Source: Allobogoriella deserti (GTDB lineage: Bacteria; Actinomycetota; Actinomycetes; Actinomycetales; Actinomycetaceae). Taken from it: a DNA stretch of 64,000 bases. The stretch is from contig NZ_JBHUEE010000005.1 in the NCBI RefSeq assembly GCF_042680605.1, forward strand, positions 186,001 through 250,000. The letters run 5' to 3'. The notes below the pieces were generated by a model that saw only the letters and a list, made by a program, of their open reading frames with translations, was not told the DNA's origin and ran no database searches. The translations under genes and the position numbers were made by a program. Below, piece by piece: positions 1 to 8,291 of the stretch (positions are counted from its first letter, which is position 1; every line of letters starts with the position of its first letter).

Positions 1-549
1 CTGGATGTCCTCTGTGGTCCGGAAGCCCAGGTCGGACATGTACTGCACGGCTCGGGGGACGTCGGGGGTCACCTGGTTGAAGTGGTCAAGCCGCACGAGC
101 GCCCCCGGCGTGTAGAGGTCGTAGCGCCACGCGAGCCGCTCCACGTGGGTGACGTCGTAGAAGAACTCGTACGGGAACCCGAGCGGGTCCTCCACGCGCA
201 CCGAGTCGCCGACGCCTCGGACGAAGCCCTCCGGTCGGCGCTCGACCCGGCAGCCGAGCTCGGAGTAGAAGGCCTCCGCCTTGTCCAGCTCTTCCGGGCT
301 GCGCACCCGGTAGGAGAAGGCGGCCGCCGCGGCGACCGGCCCCCGGCGCAGCACGAGGTTGTGGTGGATGAACTCCTCGAGGCTGCGCAGGTAGACGGCG
401 TCGTCCTCCTCCGCCGTGACGACCAGACCGAGGACCTCGACGTAGAAGTGGCGTGCCCGCTCCAGGTCGGTCACCACCAGCTCGAGGTAGGCGCAGCGCA
501 CCACGTCCGGCGGGGGAGAGGCGGGGGTGGGGATGGGGATGGGGGTCAT
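1..549 (-). CDS. hpaD: Homoprotocatechuate 2,3-dioxygenase, N-terminal part (cut by window edge)
   Basis: Type I extradiol dioxygenase that opens the ring of 3,4-dihydroxyphenylacetate. The 183 codons present cover the first vicinal-oxygen-chelate domain and the start of the second; the rest lies left of the window. The run LVRLDHFNQVTPDVP carries His156, which matches in place the first Fe/Mn-binding His of the Brevibacterium/Arthrobacter enzymes (family knowledge). The ATG at 549 is preceded by an AAGGAAG ribosome site. An unusual Pro-rich N-terminus (alternating Pro/Ile/Thr) precedes the conserved VVRCAYLELVVTDLE start. It lies 26 bp downstream of hpaE on the same strand, so they form an operon. 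Confident in family and substrate class. Confidence 0.9.
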   Translation of the reverse strand, partial: MTPIPIPTPASPPPDVVRCAYLELVVTDLERARHFYVEVLGLVVTAEEDDAVYLRSLEEFIHHNLVLRRGPVAAAAAFSYRVRSPEELDKAEAFYSELGCRVERRPEGFVRGVGDSVRVEDPLGFPYEFFYDVTHVERLAWRYDLYTPGALVRLDHFNQVTPDVPRAVQYMSDLGFRTTEDIQ

Positions 550-575
550 GGGCTTCCTTGCCTTGCGCGGTCGGT

Positions 576-2093
576 TCAGGCCTTGCCGAAGACGGGGTTG
601 TGCACCTCGCCGAGGGTGATGTGCACGGCCTGCTGGTCGGTGTAGAAGTCGATCGAGCGGTAGCCGCCCTCTTGGCCCAGGCCGGAGGCCTTCACGCCAC
701 CGAACGGAGTACGGAGGTCACGGACGTTGTTCGAGTTCAGCCAGACCATGCCCGCCTCGACGCCCTGGGAGAAGTTGTGGGCGCGCTTGAGGTCGTTGGT
801 CCAGATGTAGGCGGCCAGGCCGTACTTGGTGTCGTTGGCCAGCTCGAGCGCCTCCTCCTCCGTCTCGAACGGGGTGATCGCGACGACGGGCCCGAAGATC
901 TCCTCCTGGAAGATCCGTGCCCGGGGTGGGACGTCGGCGAAGACGGTGGGGGCGACGAAGTTGCCCGACTCGAAACCCTCCGGGCGGCCTCCGCCGGCGA
1001 CGAGGCGGCCCTCGGATTTGCCGAGCTCGATGTAGCTCATGACCTTCTCGACGTGCTCGGGATGGACCAGTGCGCCGACCTCGGTGCTCTCCTCGTGCGG
1101 GTAGCCGACCCTGACTCGCCTCGCCTGGGCGGCGTACCGCTCGACGAAGGTGTCGTAGACCTCGCGCTGGACCAGGATCCGGCTGCCGGCCGTGCAGCGC
1201 TCGCCGTTGAGCGAGAAGACCCCGAAGATCGTCGCGTTGATCGCCTCGTCCAGGTCTGCGTCGGCGAAAACGACGGCAGGGGACTTCCCGCCCAGCTCCA
1301 TCGACAGGCCCTTCAGATGCGGGGCGGCGTTCGCGAAGATCAGCTGCCCGGTGGCGGACTCGCCGGTGAAGGAGATGAGCGGGACGTCGGGGTGTTTGAC
1401 GAGGGCGTCGCCGGCCTCCTCGCCGAGGCCGTTGACGAGGTTGAACACGCCCTCGGGCAGGCCGGCCTCCTCGAAGATGCCCGCCCACAGGGAGGCCGAG
1501 AGCGGGGTGAACTCGGCGGGTTTGAGAACCACAGTGTTGCCGGTGGCCAGCGCCGGCCCGAGCTTCCACGACTCCAGCATGAACGGGGTGTTCCACGGTG
1601 TGATGAGGCCGGCGACGCCGATCGGCTTGCGGTTGACGTAGTTGATCTGGCGTCCGGGGACCTTGAATGTGTCGTCGGCCTGGGCGACGACCAGGTCGGC
1701 GAAGAACCGGAAGTTCTCGGCCGCGCGCCGGGCCTGACCCAGCGCCTGCGTGATCGGCAGGCCCGAGTCGAAGGACTCCATCTCGGCGAGCTGCCGGTCG
1801 CGGGAGGTGACGATCTCGGCGATGCGGTGCAGCACCGTCGAGCGCTCGCGGGGGAGCATCGCGGGCCACGGCCCCTCCCGGAAGGCCGTGCGGGCGGCGG
1901 CGACGGCGCGGTCGACGTCCGCCTGCTTGCCGGCCGCGGCCTGGATGTAGACCTCGTTGGTGACCGGGTCCAGGACGTCGAAGGTGGCACCGTCGGCCGA
2001 GTCGACGAGCTCGCCGCCGATGTAGTGCTGGATCTTCTCGGGCATATCGGGAAGGTGCGGGCGCTCGGACGGCGGGGGCGCGGTCTCGGACAT
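576..2093 (-). CDS. hpaE: 5-carboxymethyl-2-hydroxymuconate semialdehyde dehydrogenase
   Basis: NAD-dependent aldehyde dehydrogenase of 505 residues, full length for the HpaE family. It oxidises the HpaD ring-cleavage product to 5-carboxymethyl-2-hydroxymuconate. Visible ALDH signatures are the FTGESATG nucleotide-binding turn (about 242-249), the general base Glu266 in SMELGGK and the catalytic Cys300 in NGERCTAG. The C-terminal half (YRSIDFYTDQQAVHITLG) is typical of HpaE. The start ATG at 2093 follows a GGAGGAA ribosome site. First gene of a minus-strand operon with hpaD. A promoter and an ATCGTATA motif lie upstream in the divergent spacer. The substrate is inferred from similarity plus the hpaD neighbour. 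Confidence 0.92.
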   Translation of the reverse strand: MSETAPPPSERPHLPDMPEKIQHYIGGELVDSADGATFDVLDPVTNEVYIQAAAGKQADVDRAVAAARTAFREGPWPAMLPRERSTVLHRIAEIVTSRDRQLAEMESFDSGLPITQALGQARRAAENFRFFADLVVAQADDTFKVPGRQINYVNRKPIGVAGLITPWNTPFMLESWKLGPALATGNTVVLKPAEFTPLSASLWAGIFEEAGLPEGVFNLVNGLGEEAGDALVKHPDVPLISFTGESATGQLIFANAAPHLKGLSMELGGKSPAVVFADADLDEAINATIFGVFSLNGERCTAGSRILVQREVYDTFVERYAAQARRVRVGYPHEESTEVGALVHPEHVEKVMSYIELGKSEGRLVAGGGRPEGFESGNFVAPTVFADVPPRARIFQEEIFGPVVAITPFETEEEALELANDTKYGLAAYIWTNDLKRAHNFSQGVEAGMVWLNSNNVRDLRTPFGGVKASGLGQEGGYRSIDFYTDQQAVHITLGEVHNPVFGKA

Positions 2094-2162
2094 GGTCGTT
2101 CCTCCGTCGGTTCGGCAGGGGCCGTGCCGCGTGCGGCGTCGTTGCCCAATGATTCGTACTCG

Positions 2163-2194
2163 AAATCGTATACTTTTTGCCGACGCGGCGGCAA
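2163..2194 (-). promoter_or_regulatory. Candidate hpaED promoter with overlapping ATCGTATA motif
   Basis: Reading the minus strand, TTGCCG (2194-2189) and TATACG (2172-2167) are spaced by 16 bp and fit a -35/-10 pair for hpaE. The -10 overlaps the 8-mer ATCGTATA (2165-2172), which recurs at three other promoters of this block (5663, 10491, 10595). It is either a shared operator for the GntR protein encoded at 8292-8954 or simply a conserved -10 context. Confidence 0.45.
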
Positions 2195-2292
2195 CGGGGT
2201 CCGGACGTCACCCACGCGTGGTGTGCGCCTCCCGATCGCGAGAGCGGCTTGTGGGCTCGCCGCGAGGCTCCTACGATCCAGGCACCGTTAAA

Positions 2293-2317
2293 CGAACAAC
2301 CCGTTCGATTATTGAAC
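2293..2317. promoter_or_regulatory. Candidate IclR-type operator: three half-sites at 10-bp spacing
   Basis: CGAAC (2293-2297), GTTCG (2303-2307) and TGAAC (2313-2317) are three half-sites spaced exactly 10 bp apart, giving overlapping inverted repeats CGAACAACCCGTTCG and GTTCGATTATTGAAC. The second closely resembles the GTTCGATAAT type of box bound by PcaU/PobR-type IclR regulators, which also use three 10-bp motifs (family knowledge). It sits 45 bp before the hydroxylase start. The IclR gene at 7573-8277 is the obvious candidate binder. Confidence 0.45.
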
Positions 2318-2361
2318 ATCCGTGGTGCGGGTGGCGATCACGACGACGTGAGGAGTGGACG

Positions 2362-4269
2362 GTGCAGTTCCATCACCATGGTTATGTCTCCGGTGACCCG
2401 CGGACCCAGCCTGCGGCCGGCGTCGGGCTGGATCGTCCAGACGACCTGCCCGACGAGGTCGACGTCCTGATCGTCGGCAGCGGGCCCGCGGGCATGGTCG
2501 CGGCCGCGCAGCTCGCCCAGTTCCCCGGGGTGAGCGCGCGAGTCGTCGAGCGGCGCGCGGGCCGCCTCGAGGTCGGTCAGGCCGACGGCATCCAGGCACG
2601 CAGCGTCGAGACGTTCCAGGCTTTCGGCTTCGCCGAGCGGATCATCGCCGAGGCGTACCGGATCACCGAGATGAACTTCTGGAAGCCCGACCCGCAGGAC
2701 GGTGCCCGCATCGTGCGTACGGCACGGACCCAGGACGACCCCACCGGCATCAGCGAGTTCCCACACCTGATCGTCAATCAGGCCCGCGTGCTGGACTACT
2801 TCGCCGAGGCGGCCGCGAACGGGCCGGCCCGGCTGCGGCCGGACTACGGCCTGGAGTTCGTGGGCCTCGAGGTGGACACGGGTGGGACCGCGTATCCGGT
2901 GACAGTCACGCTGCGCCGCACGGCGGGCGAGCGCGCCGGGCAGGAACGCACCGTGCGGGCCAGGTACGTGGTCGGTTGCGACGGGGCCCGCAGCCCGGTG
3001 CGGCAGGCCATCGGGCGCACCCTGGCCGGTGACGCCGCCAACCACGCCTGGGGCGTGATGGACGTGCTCGCCGTCACCGACTTCCCGGACATCCGCACCA
3101 AGTGCGCCATCCAGTCCCGCGCGGGCAGCATCTTGCTCATCCCGCGCGAAGGCGGCCACCTCTTCCGGATGTACGTGGACCTGGGTGAGGTCCCTGAGCA
3201 CGGCAGTGCCCAGGTACGGGCGACGACGATCGAGCAGATCATCGACCAGGCGAACGCCATCCTGCACCCGTACACCCTCGATGTGCGCCACGTGGCCTGG
3301 CACAGTGTCTACGAGGTCGGCCACCGGCTCACCGACCGGTTCGACGACGTCCCCGACGCCGAGGTCGGAACCCGGACGCCACGGGTGTTCATCACCGGCG
3401 ACGCCTGCCACACCCACTCGGCCAAGGCGGGGCAGGGGATGAATGTCTCGATCCAGGACGGATGGAACATCGGCTGGAAGCTGGGCCATGTGTTGTCCGG
3501 GCGCGCGCCGGCGGCGCTGCTCCAGACCTACTCGGCCGAGCGGCAGGTGGTGGCGAAGAATCTCATCGACTTCGACAGGGAATGGTCGAGCCTCATGGCG
3601 GCCAAACCGGAGGAGCTCGAGGACCCGTCCATCCTCGAGGAGTTCTACGTCAAGACCGCCGAGTTTCCTGCCGGATTCATGACGCATTACACGCCGTCGA
3701 TGATCACCGCTGAGGACACCCATCAGTCGCTGGCGCGCGGATTCACCATCGGCAAACGGTTCAAGTCGGCTCCCGTGGTCCGGGTGGCCGACACGAACCC
3801 CGTCCATCTGGGACATCACGCCCGTGCCGACGGGCGATGGCGGATCTACGTCTTCGCCGACGCCGCCTCGCCCGGCGCAGTCTCACCGACGGCGGACCTG
3901 GCCGACTGGCTCGCCACCTCGCCGGATTCCCCGGTCCTGGCCTACACGCCCGCGGGCGAGGACCTGGACGCCTGGTTCGACGTCAAGGTCGTCTACCAGC
4001 AGCACCACCACGACGTCGATCTCGGGCAGGTCCCCCGCATCTTCCTGCCACGCGTAGGGCCGTTCCAGCTCATCGACTACGAGAAGGTCTACGCCGCCGA
4101 TCCCGAGAACGACATCTTCGAGCTCCGTGAGATCGACCGGTCCGGGGCCGTCGTCGTGGTCCGGCCGGATCAGTACGTCTCGCACGTGCTGCCGCTGACC
4201 GCGACCGCCGAGCTCGCGCAGTTCTTCGCCGGCGCGATGCGTCCCGACCGCGCGGGAGCGCCCGCCTGA
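2362..4269 (+). CDS. FAD-dependent aromatic hydroxylase (3-hydroxybenzoate 4-monooxygenase / phenol 2-monooxygenase family)
   Basis: Single-component flavin monooxygenase of 635 residues. The FAD dinucleotide motif GSGPAG is at about 39-44. The second FAD/NADPH motif (VVGCDGARSPVRQA) and the FITGDACHTHSAKAGQG motif contacting FAD ribitol follow. The C-terminal about 200 residues fit the thioredoxin-like dimerisation domain of this family. The N-terminus QFHHHGYVSGDPR is highly characteristic of the actinobacterial 3-hydroxybenzoate 4-hydroxylase group. GTG start chosen because GAGGAG lies 7 bp upstream; the frame stays open further upstream only through GC bias. Next to hpaED it may make the dihydroxylated ring substrate, for example from a hydroxyphenylacetate or hydroxybenzoate. 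The exact substrate is not decidable. Confidence 0.85.
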   Translation: MQFHHHGYVSGDPRTQPAAGVGLDRPDDLPDEVDVLIVGSGPAGMVAAAQLAQFPGVSARVVERRAGRLEVGQADGIQARSVETFQAFGFAERIIAEAYRITEMNFWKPDPQDGARIVRTARTQDDPTGISEFPHLIVNQARVLDYFAEAAANGPARLRPDYGLEFVGLEVDTGGTAYPVTVTLRRTAGERAGQERTVRARYVVGCDGARSPVRQAIGRTLAGDAANHAWGVMDVLAVTDFPDIRTKCAIQSRAGSILLIPREGGHLFRMYVDLGEVPEHGSAQVRATTIEQIIDQANAILHPYTLDVRHVAWHSVYEVGHRLTDRFDDVPDAEVGTRTPRVFITGDACHTHSAKAGQGMNVSIQDGWNIGWKLGHVLSGRAPAALLQTYSAERQVVAKNLIDFDREWSSLMAAKPEELEDPSILEEFYVKTAEFPAGFMTHYTPSMITAEDTHQSLARGFTIGKRFKSAPVVRVADTNPVHLGHHARADGRWRIYVFADAASPGAVSPTADLADWLATSPDSPVLAYTPAGEDLDAWFDVKVVYQQHHHDVDLGQVPRIFLPRVGPFQLIDYEKVYAADPENDIFELREIDRSGAVVVVRPDQYVSHVLPLTATAELAQFFAGAMRPDRAGAPA

Positions 4270-4294
4270 CCTGCCGACACGCCATGATGTCCCG

Positions 4295-4930
4295 GTGACC
4301 AGCGCATCCGTGGAAGGCCTCAAGCCGGCCCGCCCGCAGCCTCGTCGGTGGCTACGGGTGCTGGGCGCCGTCGTCCTCCTCGTGCTTCTCGCGGTCGTGG
4401 TGGCGGTGGCCGCCACCTGGCTCACCGCCCGGTATTGGTCGGAGAACGTCCTCACCGTCGACGACGACCGGCTGTCCATGGAGATCGAGGCGCCCGCCGC
4501 CACCGGCATCCGGCAGATCCACACCACCGAGTGGGAGGAGTGCGGGCCGGTCCGCAGCTACTCGATCCGAGGCACTCGGCCCTCCGACGTGCTGGTCGTT
4601 GTCGAACTCGTGCCGACCGAGTGTGCCCGAGCCGCGGAGAACGAGGAGGCGCTCAACGGCCAGCACGGCCTGTACCGCACCATCGACGACGTCCCGCAGC
4701 CGGAGGACGTGGCCGAAACGAGCACCTCGCTCGGCGAGGCGGTGATCTTCACCCAGGACTACACCGAGTGCACCAACGTCTGCCGGGACTACCGCGAACC
4801 GGTCGCCATCATCGCCCTCGACGAGCCGGTCGATCCGGCGTACCCCACCGTCGTGGTGCGCGGGGACCGAGAGACGGTCGATCGCGAGGAACTCGACGAG
4901 ATGGTCTCGTCGGTGCGCGCGCCGTACTGA
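4295..4930 (+). CDS. Membrane-anchored protein of unknown function, copy 1 of a tandem pair
   Basis: 211 residues. A basic N-terminus is followed by one long hydrophobic segment (about 19-44), so it is probably an inner-membrane protein with an extracytoplasmic C-terminal domain. Four cysteines lie in the outer domain (ECGPVRSYS, TECARA, ECTNVC), suited to disulphides. The stretch HGLYRTIDDVPQPEDVAETS and the run LGEAVIFTQDYTECTNVC are shared with the next gene, so the two are tandem paralogues. GTG start at 4295, 25 bp after the hydroxylase stop. I recognise no family; a link to aromatic uptake or sensing is only suggested by position. Confidence 0.7.
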   Translation: MTSASVEGLKPARPQPRRWLRVLGAVVLLVLLAVVVAVAATWLTARYWSENVLTVDDDRLSMEIEAPAATGIRQIHTTEWEECGPVRSYSIRGTRPSDVLVVVELVPTECARAAENEEALNGQHGLYRTIDDVPQPEDVAETSTSLGEAVIFTQDYTECTNVCRDYREPVAIIALDEPVDPAYPTVVVRGDRETVDREELDEMVSSVRAPY

Positions 4931-4985
4931 CGACCGGGCAGATGTGCCCATCGCCGGCGGTCCGATCAGCGGAGACGATGCCGGG

Positions 4986-5663
4986 ATGACGATGTTTCCG
5001 TCCGGCGGCACCGGGCCGCCGCACGTCACCGTTCTGCCACCGCGGAGCCGGCGATGGCCGTGGGTGGTGGGCGTCGTGGTGCTGCTCGTGTGGGCGGTGA
5101 CGGCGACCGGGCTGCTGTTCGTGCAGGGTGACGGTGAGGCAGACGGGCGCGGCGGTGCCGAGCCCGACGAGCGTGCCCTGCGGATCGCGGACGATCTGCT
5201 GTTCGCGGAGCTGACCGTGCCGCGGTCGATGTCCATCAGGGACATCGACACGCGCGAGGGCGCCGAGCACTGTGGTCCGGTGCGCCGCTACACCCTGGGC
5301 GACTCGGTCGGCGACCGCGGTCTGTGGATCGAGCTCGTCCCGACGGACTGCCCCGACGTCGGGGGCATGAACCGGCGCATCGGCAACGGCTTCCATGGCC
5401 TGTACCGCACCATCGACGACGTCGACGACCCCCGGGACGTCGCGGAGGTCTCCACCGACCTCGGCGAGGCGGTGATCTTCGAGCAGCTGTACTACGAGTG
5501 CACGAACTCCTGTACCGACGACATCGAACCCGTGGCCATCATCTCCGTCGACCGGCCGCGCGACTCGGACTACCCGACCGTCGTCCTCCACGTGTCGGGC
5601 GACGAACTCGGGCGCGAGCAACTGGCAGACATCGTCGCCACGGTGCAGGAGCCGAGCGTCTGA
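4986..5663 (+). CDS. Membrane-anchored protein of unknown function, copy 2 of a tandem pair
   Basis: 225 residues with a basic N-terminus, one transmembrane segment (about 23-45) and an outer domain parallel to the upstream gene: EHCGPVRRYTLGD, DCPDVGG, HGLYRTIDDVDDPRDVAEVS and LGEAVIFEQLYYECTNSC are paralogous and keep the same Cys positions. The copies are clearly diverged, so the duplication is old. ATG at 4986 chosen over an in-frame position further upstream because the hydrophobic segment then follows a normal short basic leader. No known domain recognised. Confidence 0.7.
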   Translation: MTMFPSGGTGPPHVTVLPPRSRRWPWVVGVVVLLVWAVTATGLLFVQGDGEADGRGGAEPDERALRIADDLLFAELTVPRSMSIRDIDTREGAEHCGPVRRYTLGDSVGDRGLWIELVPTDCPDVGGMNRRIGNGFHGLYRTIDDVDDPRDVAEVSTDLGEAVIFEQLYYECTNSCTDDIEPVAIISVDRPRDSDYPTVVLHVSGDELGREQLADIVATVQEPSV

Positions 5664-5672
5664 TCGTATAGT
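5644..5672 (+). promoter_or_regulatory. ATCGTATA motif with TATAGT -10 before the ThDP gene
   Basis: ATCGTATA (5663-5670) overlaps TATAGT (5667-5672), a good -10 with a weak -35 (TGCAGG, 5644-5649) at 17 bp. The motif begins inside the stop codon of the preceding gene, so the ThDP enzyme can have its own promoter. One of four such motifs in the first 10.6 kb. Confidence 0.35.
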
Positions 5673-5805
5673 CGTGATGTCAGCCGGGTGCCGCGCAGGT
5701 GTGGCCCCGGCGGTGCTCGACAAATGGGCACGAAGCGCGTGAGCGCAGCAGGCGCGCGGGCGAGACACATACGGAAGCCATCCGTCGTCTCGAAAGGCCC
5801 TCGTC

Positions 5806-7494
5806 ATGCCCACCGTCGCCGCCCATGTCGCCGCCACGCTCGCGGCCCACGTCGACCACGTGTTCGGCCTCATGGGCAACGGCAACGCCCACCTGCTCGA
5901 TACCCTGGAACGGGACACCGATGTCACGTTCACTGCGGTTCGGCACGAGGCGGGTGCCGTGGTGGCCGCCGATGCCTTCCACCGTGCCTGTGGTGAGCTC
6001 GCGGTGGCCACAGCGACATACGGTGCCGGCTTCACCAACATGCTCACGCCGTTGGCCGAGGCGGTCCAGGCTCGCACGCCGATGGTGGTCGTGGTCGGTG
6101 ACGAACCGACCTCCGGCGCCCGGCCGTGGGACGTCGACCAGATCTCCGTGGCCGCCGGCGTCGGTGCCCGTACGTACACCGTCGCTCGCGCCGACGCCGC
6201 CGCCACGACCGCGATCGCTGTCGAGCACGCCCGCGCCGGCCGCCGGCCGGTGGTGCTGGCGATCCCGTACGACGTCGGCGCGCTCGACGCCGGCCCGATC
6301 CCTGACCTGCCGCCGGACCGGTTGCCCGAACCGCTCGCGCCGACGGGTCCGGCCACCGAGGCGGCCCTCGACCTCGTCGCGGAGGAACTGGCCGCCGGTC
6401 AGCGGCCGGTGCTGGTCGCCGGACGCGGCGCGTGGCTGGCCGGTGCCGGGCCGGCACTGGGGCGGCTCGCCGAGGTCGCCGGCGCCCTGACGACCTCGAC
6501 GGCGCTCGCACGCGGCGTCTTCCCGGACGCACGGTACGACTTGGGCGTCGCCGGCGGCTTCGGCGCGCCGGGCGCCATGGACCTCGTCCAGCAGGCCGAC
6601 GTCGCCCTCGTCGTGGGTGCCTCGCTGAACCAGTTCACCATGCGCTTCGGCGAGCTCTTCGGCCCGACGACGCGGGTGATCCAGGTGGACCTCGCGCCGA
6701 CGGCCACGCACGCGCGCGTCGGAACCTACATCCGTGGCGACGCCGCGCTGGTGGCCGAGGCGCTGGTGCAGCGGCTCGAGGGCTCGGTCGGCCGGTCGGC
6801 CGAGCCGGTGCAGCGGCAGGGTCCACCCTGGCGGGAGGCGGTCGACGTCGGTGCCGCCCGGGCGCAGGAGGTCGGCGAGGACGTCGCTCCCGACGGCCGG
6901 CTCGACCCCCGCCGCGTGGCCGCCCGGATCGGTGAACTGCTACCCGAGGATCGGGTCGTCGTCTCCGACGGCGGCCACTTCATCGGGTGGGCCAACATGT
7001 ACTGGCCGGTCGCCGCACCGGACCGGATGATCATGGTCGGCACCGCCTACCAGGCCATCGGGCTCGGGCTGCCGAGCGTCGCGGGCGCCGCCGTCGCCAG
7101 GCCCGGCTCGACCATCGTGCTCACCACCGGCGACGGTGGCGGCCTCATGGCGCTGGCCGACCTGGAGACCGCGGTCCGGGTGGCCGGTGGCCGGGGCCTG
7201 GCCGTCGTCTGGAACGACGCCGCCTACGGTGCCGAGGTGAACCTGTACGGGCGGCAGGGGATGGCTGACGGCCCGATGCGGATCCCCGAGGTCGACTTCG
7301 CCGGGCTCGCCCACGCGGTCGGCGCGGAGGGCGTCGTCGTCCGCGACCTGGCCGACCTCGATCGGCTCGCCGCCTGGGCGGCCACGCCCGCCGGGCAGCG
7401 GCGGTTCCTGCTGCTCGACGTGCGGATCTCGGCCGACGTCGTCGCGCCCTACCAGCAGGAGATCATCCGGGCGAACCGCCCGGCACACGACTGA
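5806..7494 (+). CDS. Thiamine diphosphate-dependent decarboxylase/synthase (acetolactate synthase-like)
   Basis: 562 residues, full length for the ALS/benzoylformate decarboxylase superfamily. N-terminal pyrimidine-binding domain with the catalytic Glu in RHEAGAVVAADAF, a central domain, and a C-terminal pyrophosphate-binding domain with the GDGGGLMALADLE...WNDAAYG motif (GDG to N, about 28 residues) that binds Mg-ThDP. Possible reactions are decarboxylation of an aromatic 2-oxo acid or a carboligation. The neighbourhood favours a phenylpyruvate/benzoylformate-like substrate, but the sequence does not settle this. Start supported by AAAGG about 10 bp upstream. Its 3' end runs into a 19-bp-period repeat. 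Confidence 0.8.
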   Translation: MPTVAAHVAATLAAHVDHVFGLMGNGNAHLLDTLERDTDVTFTAVRHEAGAVVAADAFHRACGELAVATATYGAGFTNMLTPLAEAVQARTPMVVVVGDEPTSGARPWDVDQISVAAGVGARTYTVARADAAATTAIAVEHARAGRRPVVLAIPYDVGALDAGPIPDLPPDRLPEPLAPTGPATEAALDLVAEELAAGQRPVLVAGRGAWLAGAGPALGRLAEVAGALTTSTALARGVFPDARYDLGVAGGFGAPGAMDLVQQADVALVVGASLNQFTMRFGELFGPTTRVIQVDLAPTATHARVGTYIRGDAALVAEALVQRLEGSVGRSAEPVQRQGPPWREAVDVGAARAQEVGEDVAPDGRLDPRRVAARIGELLPEDRVVVSDGGHFIGWANMYWPVAAPDRMIMVGTAYQAIGLGLPSVAGAAVARPGSTIVLTTGDGGGLMALADLETAVRVAGGRGLAVVWNDAAYGAEVNLYGRQGMADGPMRIPEVDFAGLAHAVGAEGVVVRDLADLDRLAAWAATPAGQRRFLLLDVRISADVVAPYQQEIIRANRPAHD

Positions 7495-7565
7495 CCAATC
7501 GGTGCATCGTTGACGAGTCGGTGCATCGTTGACGAGTCGGGGCGGGGTTGACCACTCGCGGGTGG
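7490..7565. repeat. 19-bp-period tandem repeat, locus 1 (four units, two degenerate)
   Basis: Units begin at 7490, 7509, 7528 and 7547. Unit 2 is GTTGACGAGTCGGTGCATC; unit 3 keeps GTTGACGAGTCGG; units 1 and 4 are degenerate. It fills the short space between the convergent ThDP and IclR genes. Same period and TGACGAGT core as the repeats at 26487-26609 and 54487-54565. Confidence 0.8.
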
Positions 7566-7572
7566 GGTGGGG

Positions 7573-8277
7573 TCAGCTGAGGTCGGCGGCGGTGCGTGCG
7601 GCCGCCGCGGCGACGTGGTGGCCGACACTCGCCGTATCGGGCCGACCGACGGTGACGACCGCGATGGCGGCGCGCGGCTGCAGTCGCGGATGGGGCACGG
7701 CCGCGGCGACGGAGCTGATGCCCGGGATGACCTCGTCGTGGCTGGTGGCGTAGCCGGTCTGCCGGGCGGCGGCGACCTCGGGCCGCATCGGTTCGTCGTG
7801 CCCGAGCGAGGCCCACTCCGTGGCCGTGAGCAACGTCTGCAGCGCGATGCCCGGCGCCCCCTTGCTCAGCGGGTGCCGTGTGCCGGGCCTCTGCGCCACG
7901 GAGGCGTGGACGCGCCGCGGTTCCACCGTGACCAGGGTGACGACGTCGTCGTCGTCCTGGACGGCGACGAACGCCGTCATGCCGACCTCGTTCGCCAGCG
8001 CCGTCAGGTGCGGCAACGCCGCGCTCTGCAGGTCCTCGTCGATGTTGCGGGCGAGCACGGCGAGCTGGGGACCGAGCTCGAGGCGCCCGGCGGCGTCCCG
8101 GATGACGTAGCGGCGTTCCTCCAGCGTGCGCACGATCCGGTAGGCGATCGACCGGTGGACACCGAGCCGGTCTGCCAGCTCCTGGATGCGTTGCGGCCCA
8201 TGTTCGGCCAGCAGTTCGATCGCCGCCAACCCACGCGCCAGGGTCTGCGCCCCCGCGGTGCTCCTCTCGGCTGCCAT
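7573..8277 (-). CDS. IclR-family transcriptional regulator
   Basis: 234 residues. N-terminal winged HTH (RIQELADRLGVHRSIAYRIVRTLEERRYV, about 30-60) and C-terminal IclR effector domain. ATG 8277 starts MAAERSTAG, the usual length ahead of the HTH; longer upstream in-frame codons run into the GntR gene. Downstream of the GntR gene on the same strand (14-bp gap), so probably co-transcribed with it and the HpaG-RraA gene. Likely controls aromatic catabolism here. A PcaU/PobR-like three-half-site element at 2293-2317 before the hydroxylase gene is its best candidate target. Confidence 0.88.
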   Translation of the reverse strand: MAAERSTAGAQTLARGLAAIELLAEHGPQRIQELADRLGVHRSIAYRIVRTLEERRYVIRDAAGRLELGPQLAVLARNIDEDLQSAALPHLTALANEVGMTAFVAVQDDDDVVTLVTVEPRRVHASVAQRPGTRHPLSKGAPGIALQTLLTATEWASLGHDEPMRPEVAAARQTGYATSHDEVIPGISSVAAAVPHPRLQPRAAIAVVTVGRPDTASVGHHVAAAAARTAADLS

Positions 8278-8291
8278 GCGCGCTCGGCCCC

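Noticed and set aside
453..2291. Long plus-strand ORF (612 codons) opposite hpaE
   Set aside because: Opposite frame of a clear ALDH gene; Val/Asp/Arg-rich composition typical of GC-driven antisense frames.
5664..5805. Possible riboswitch or leader RNA before the ThDP gene
   Set aside because: No thi-box or other recognisable riboswitch core; only the promoter motif and a ribosome site.
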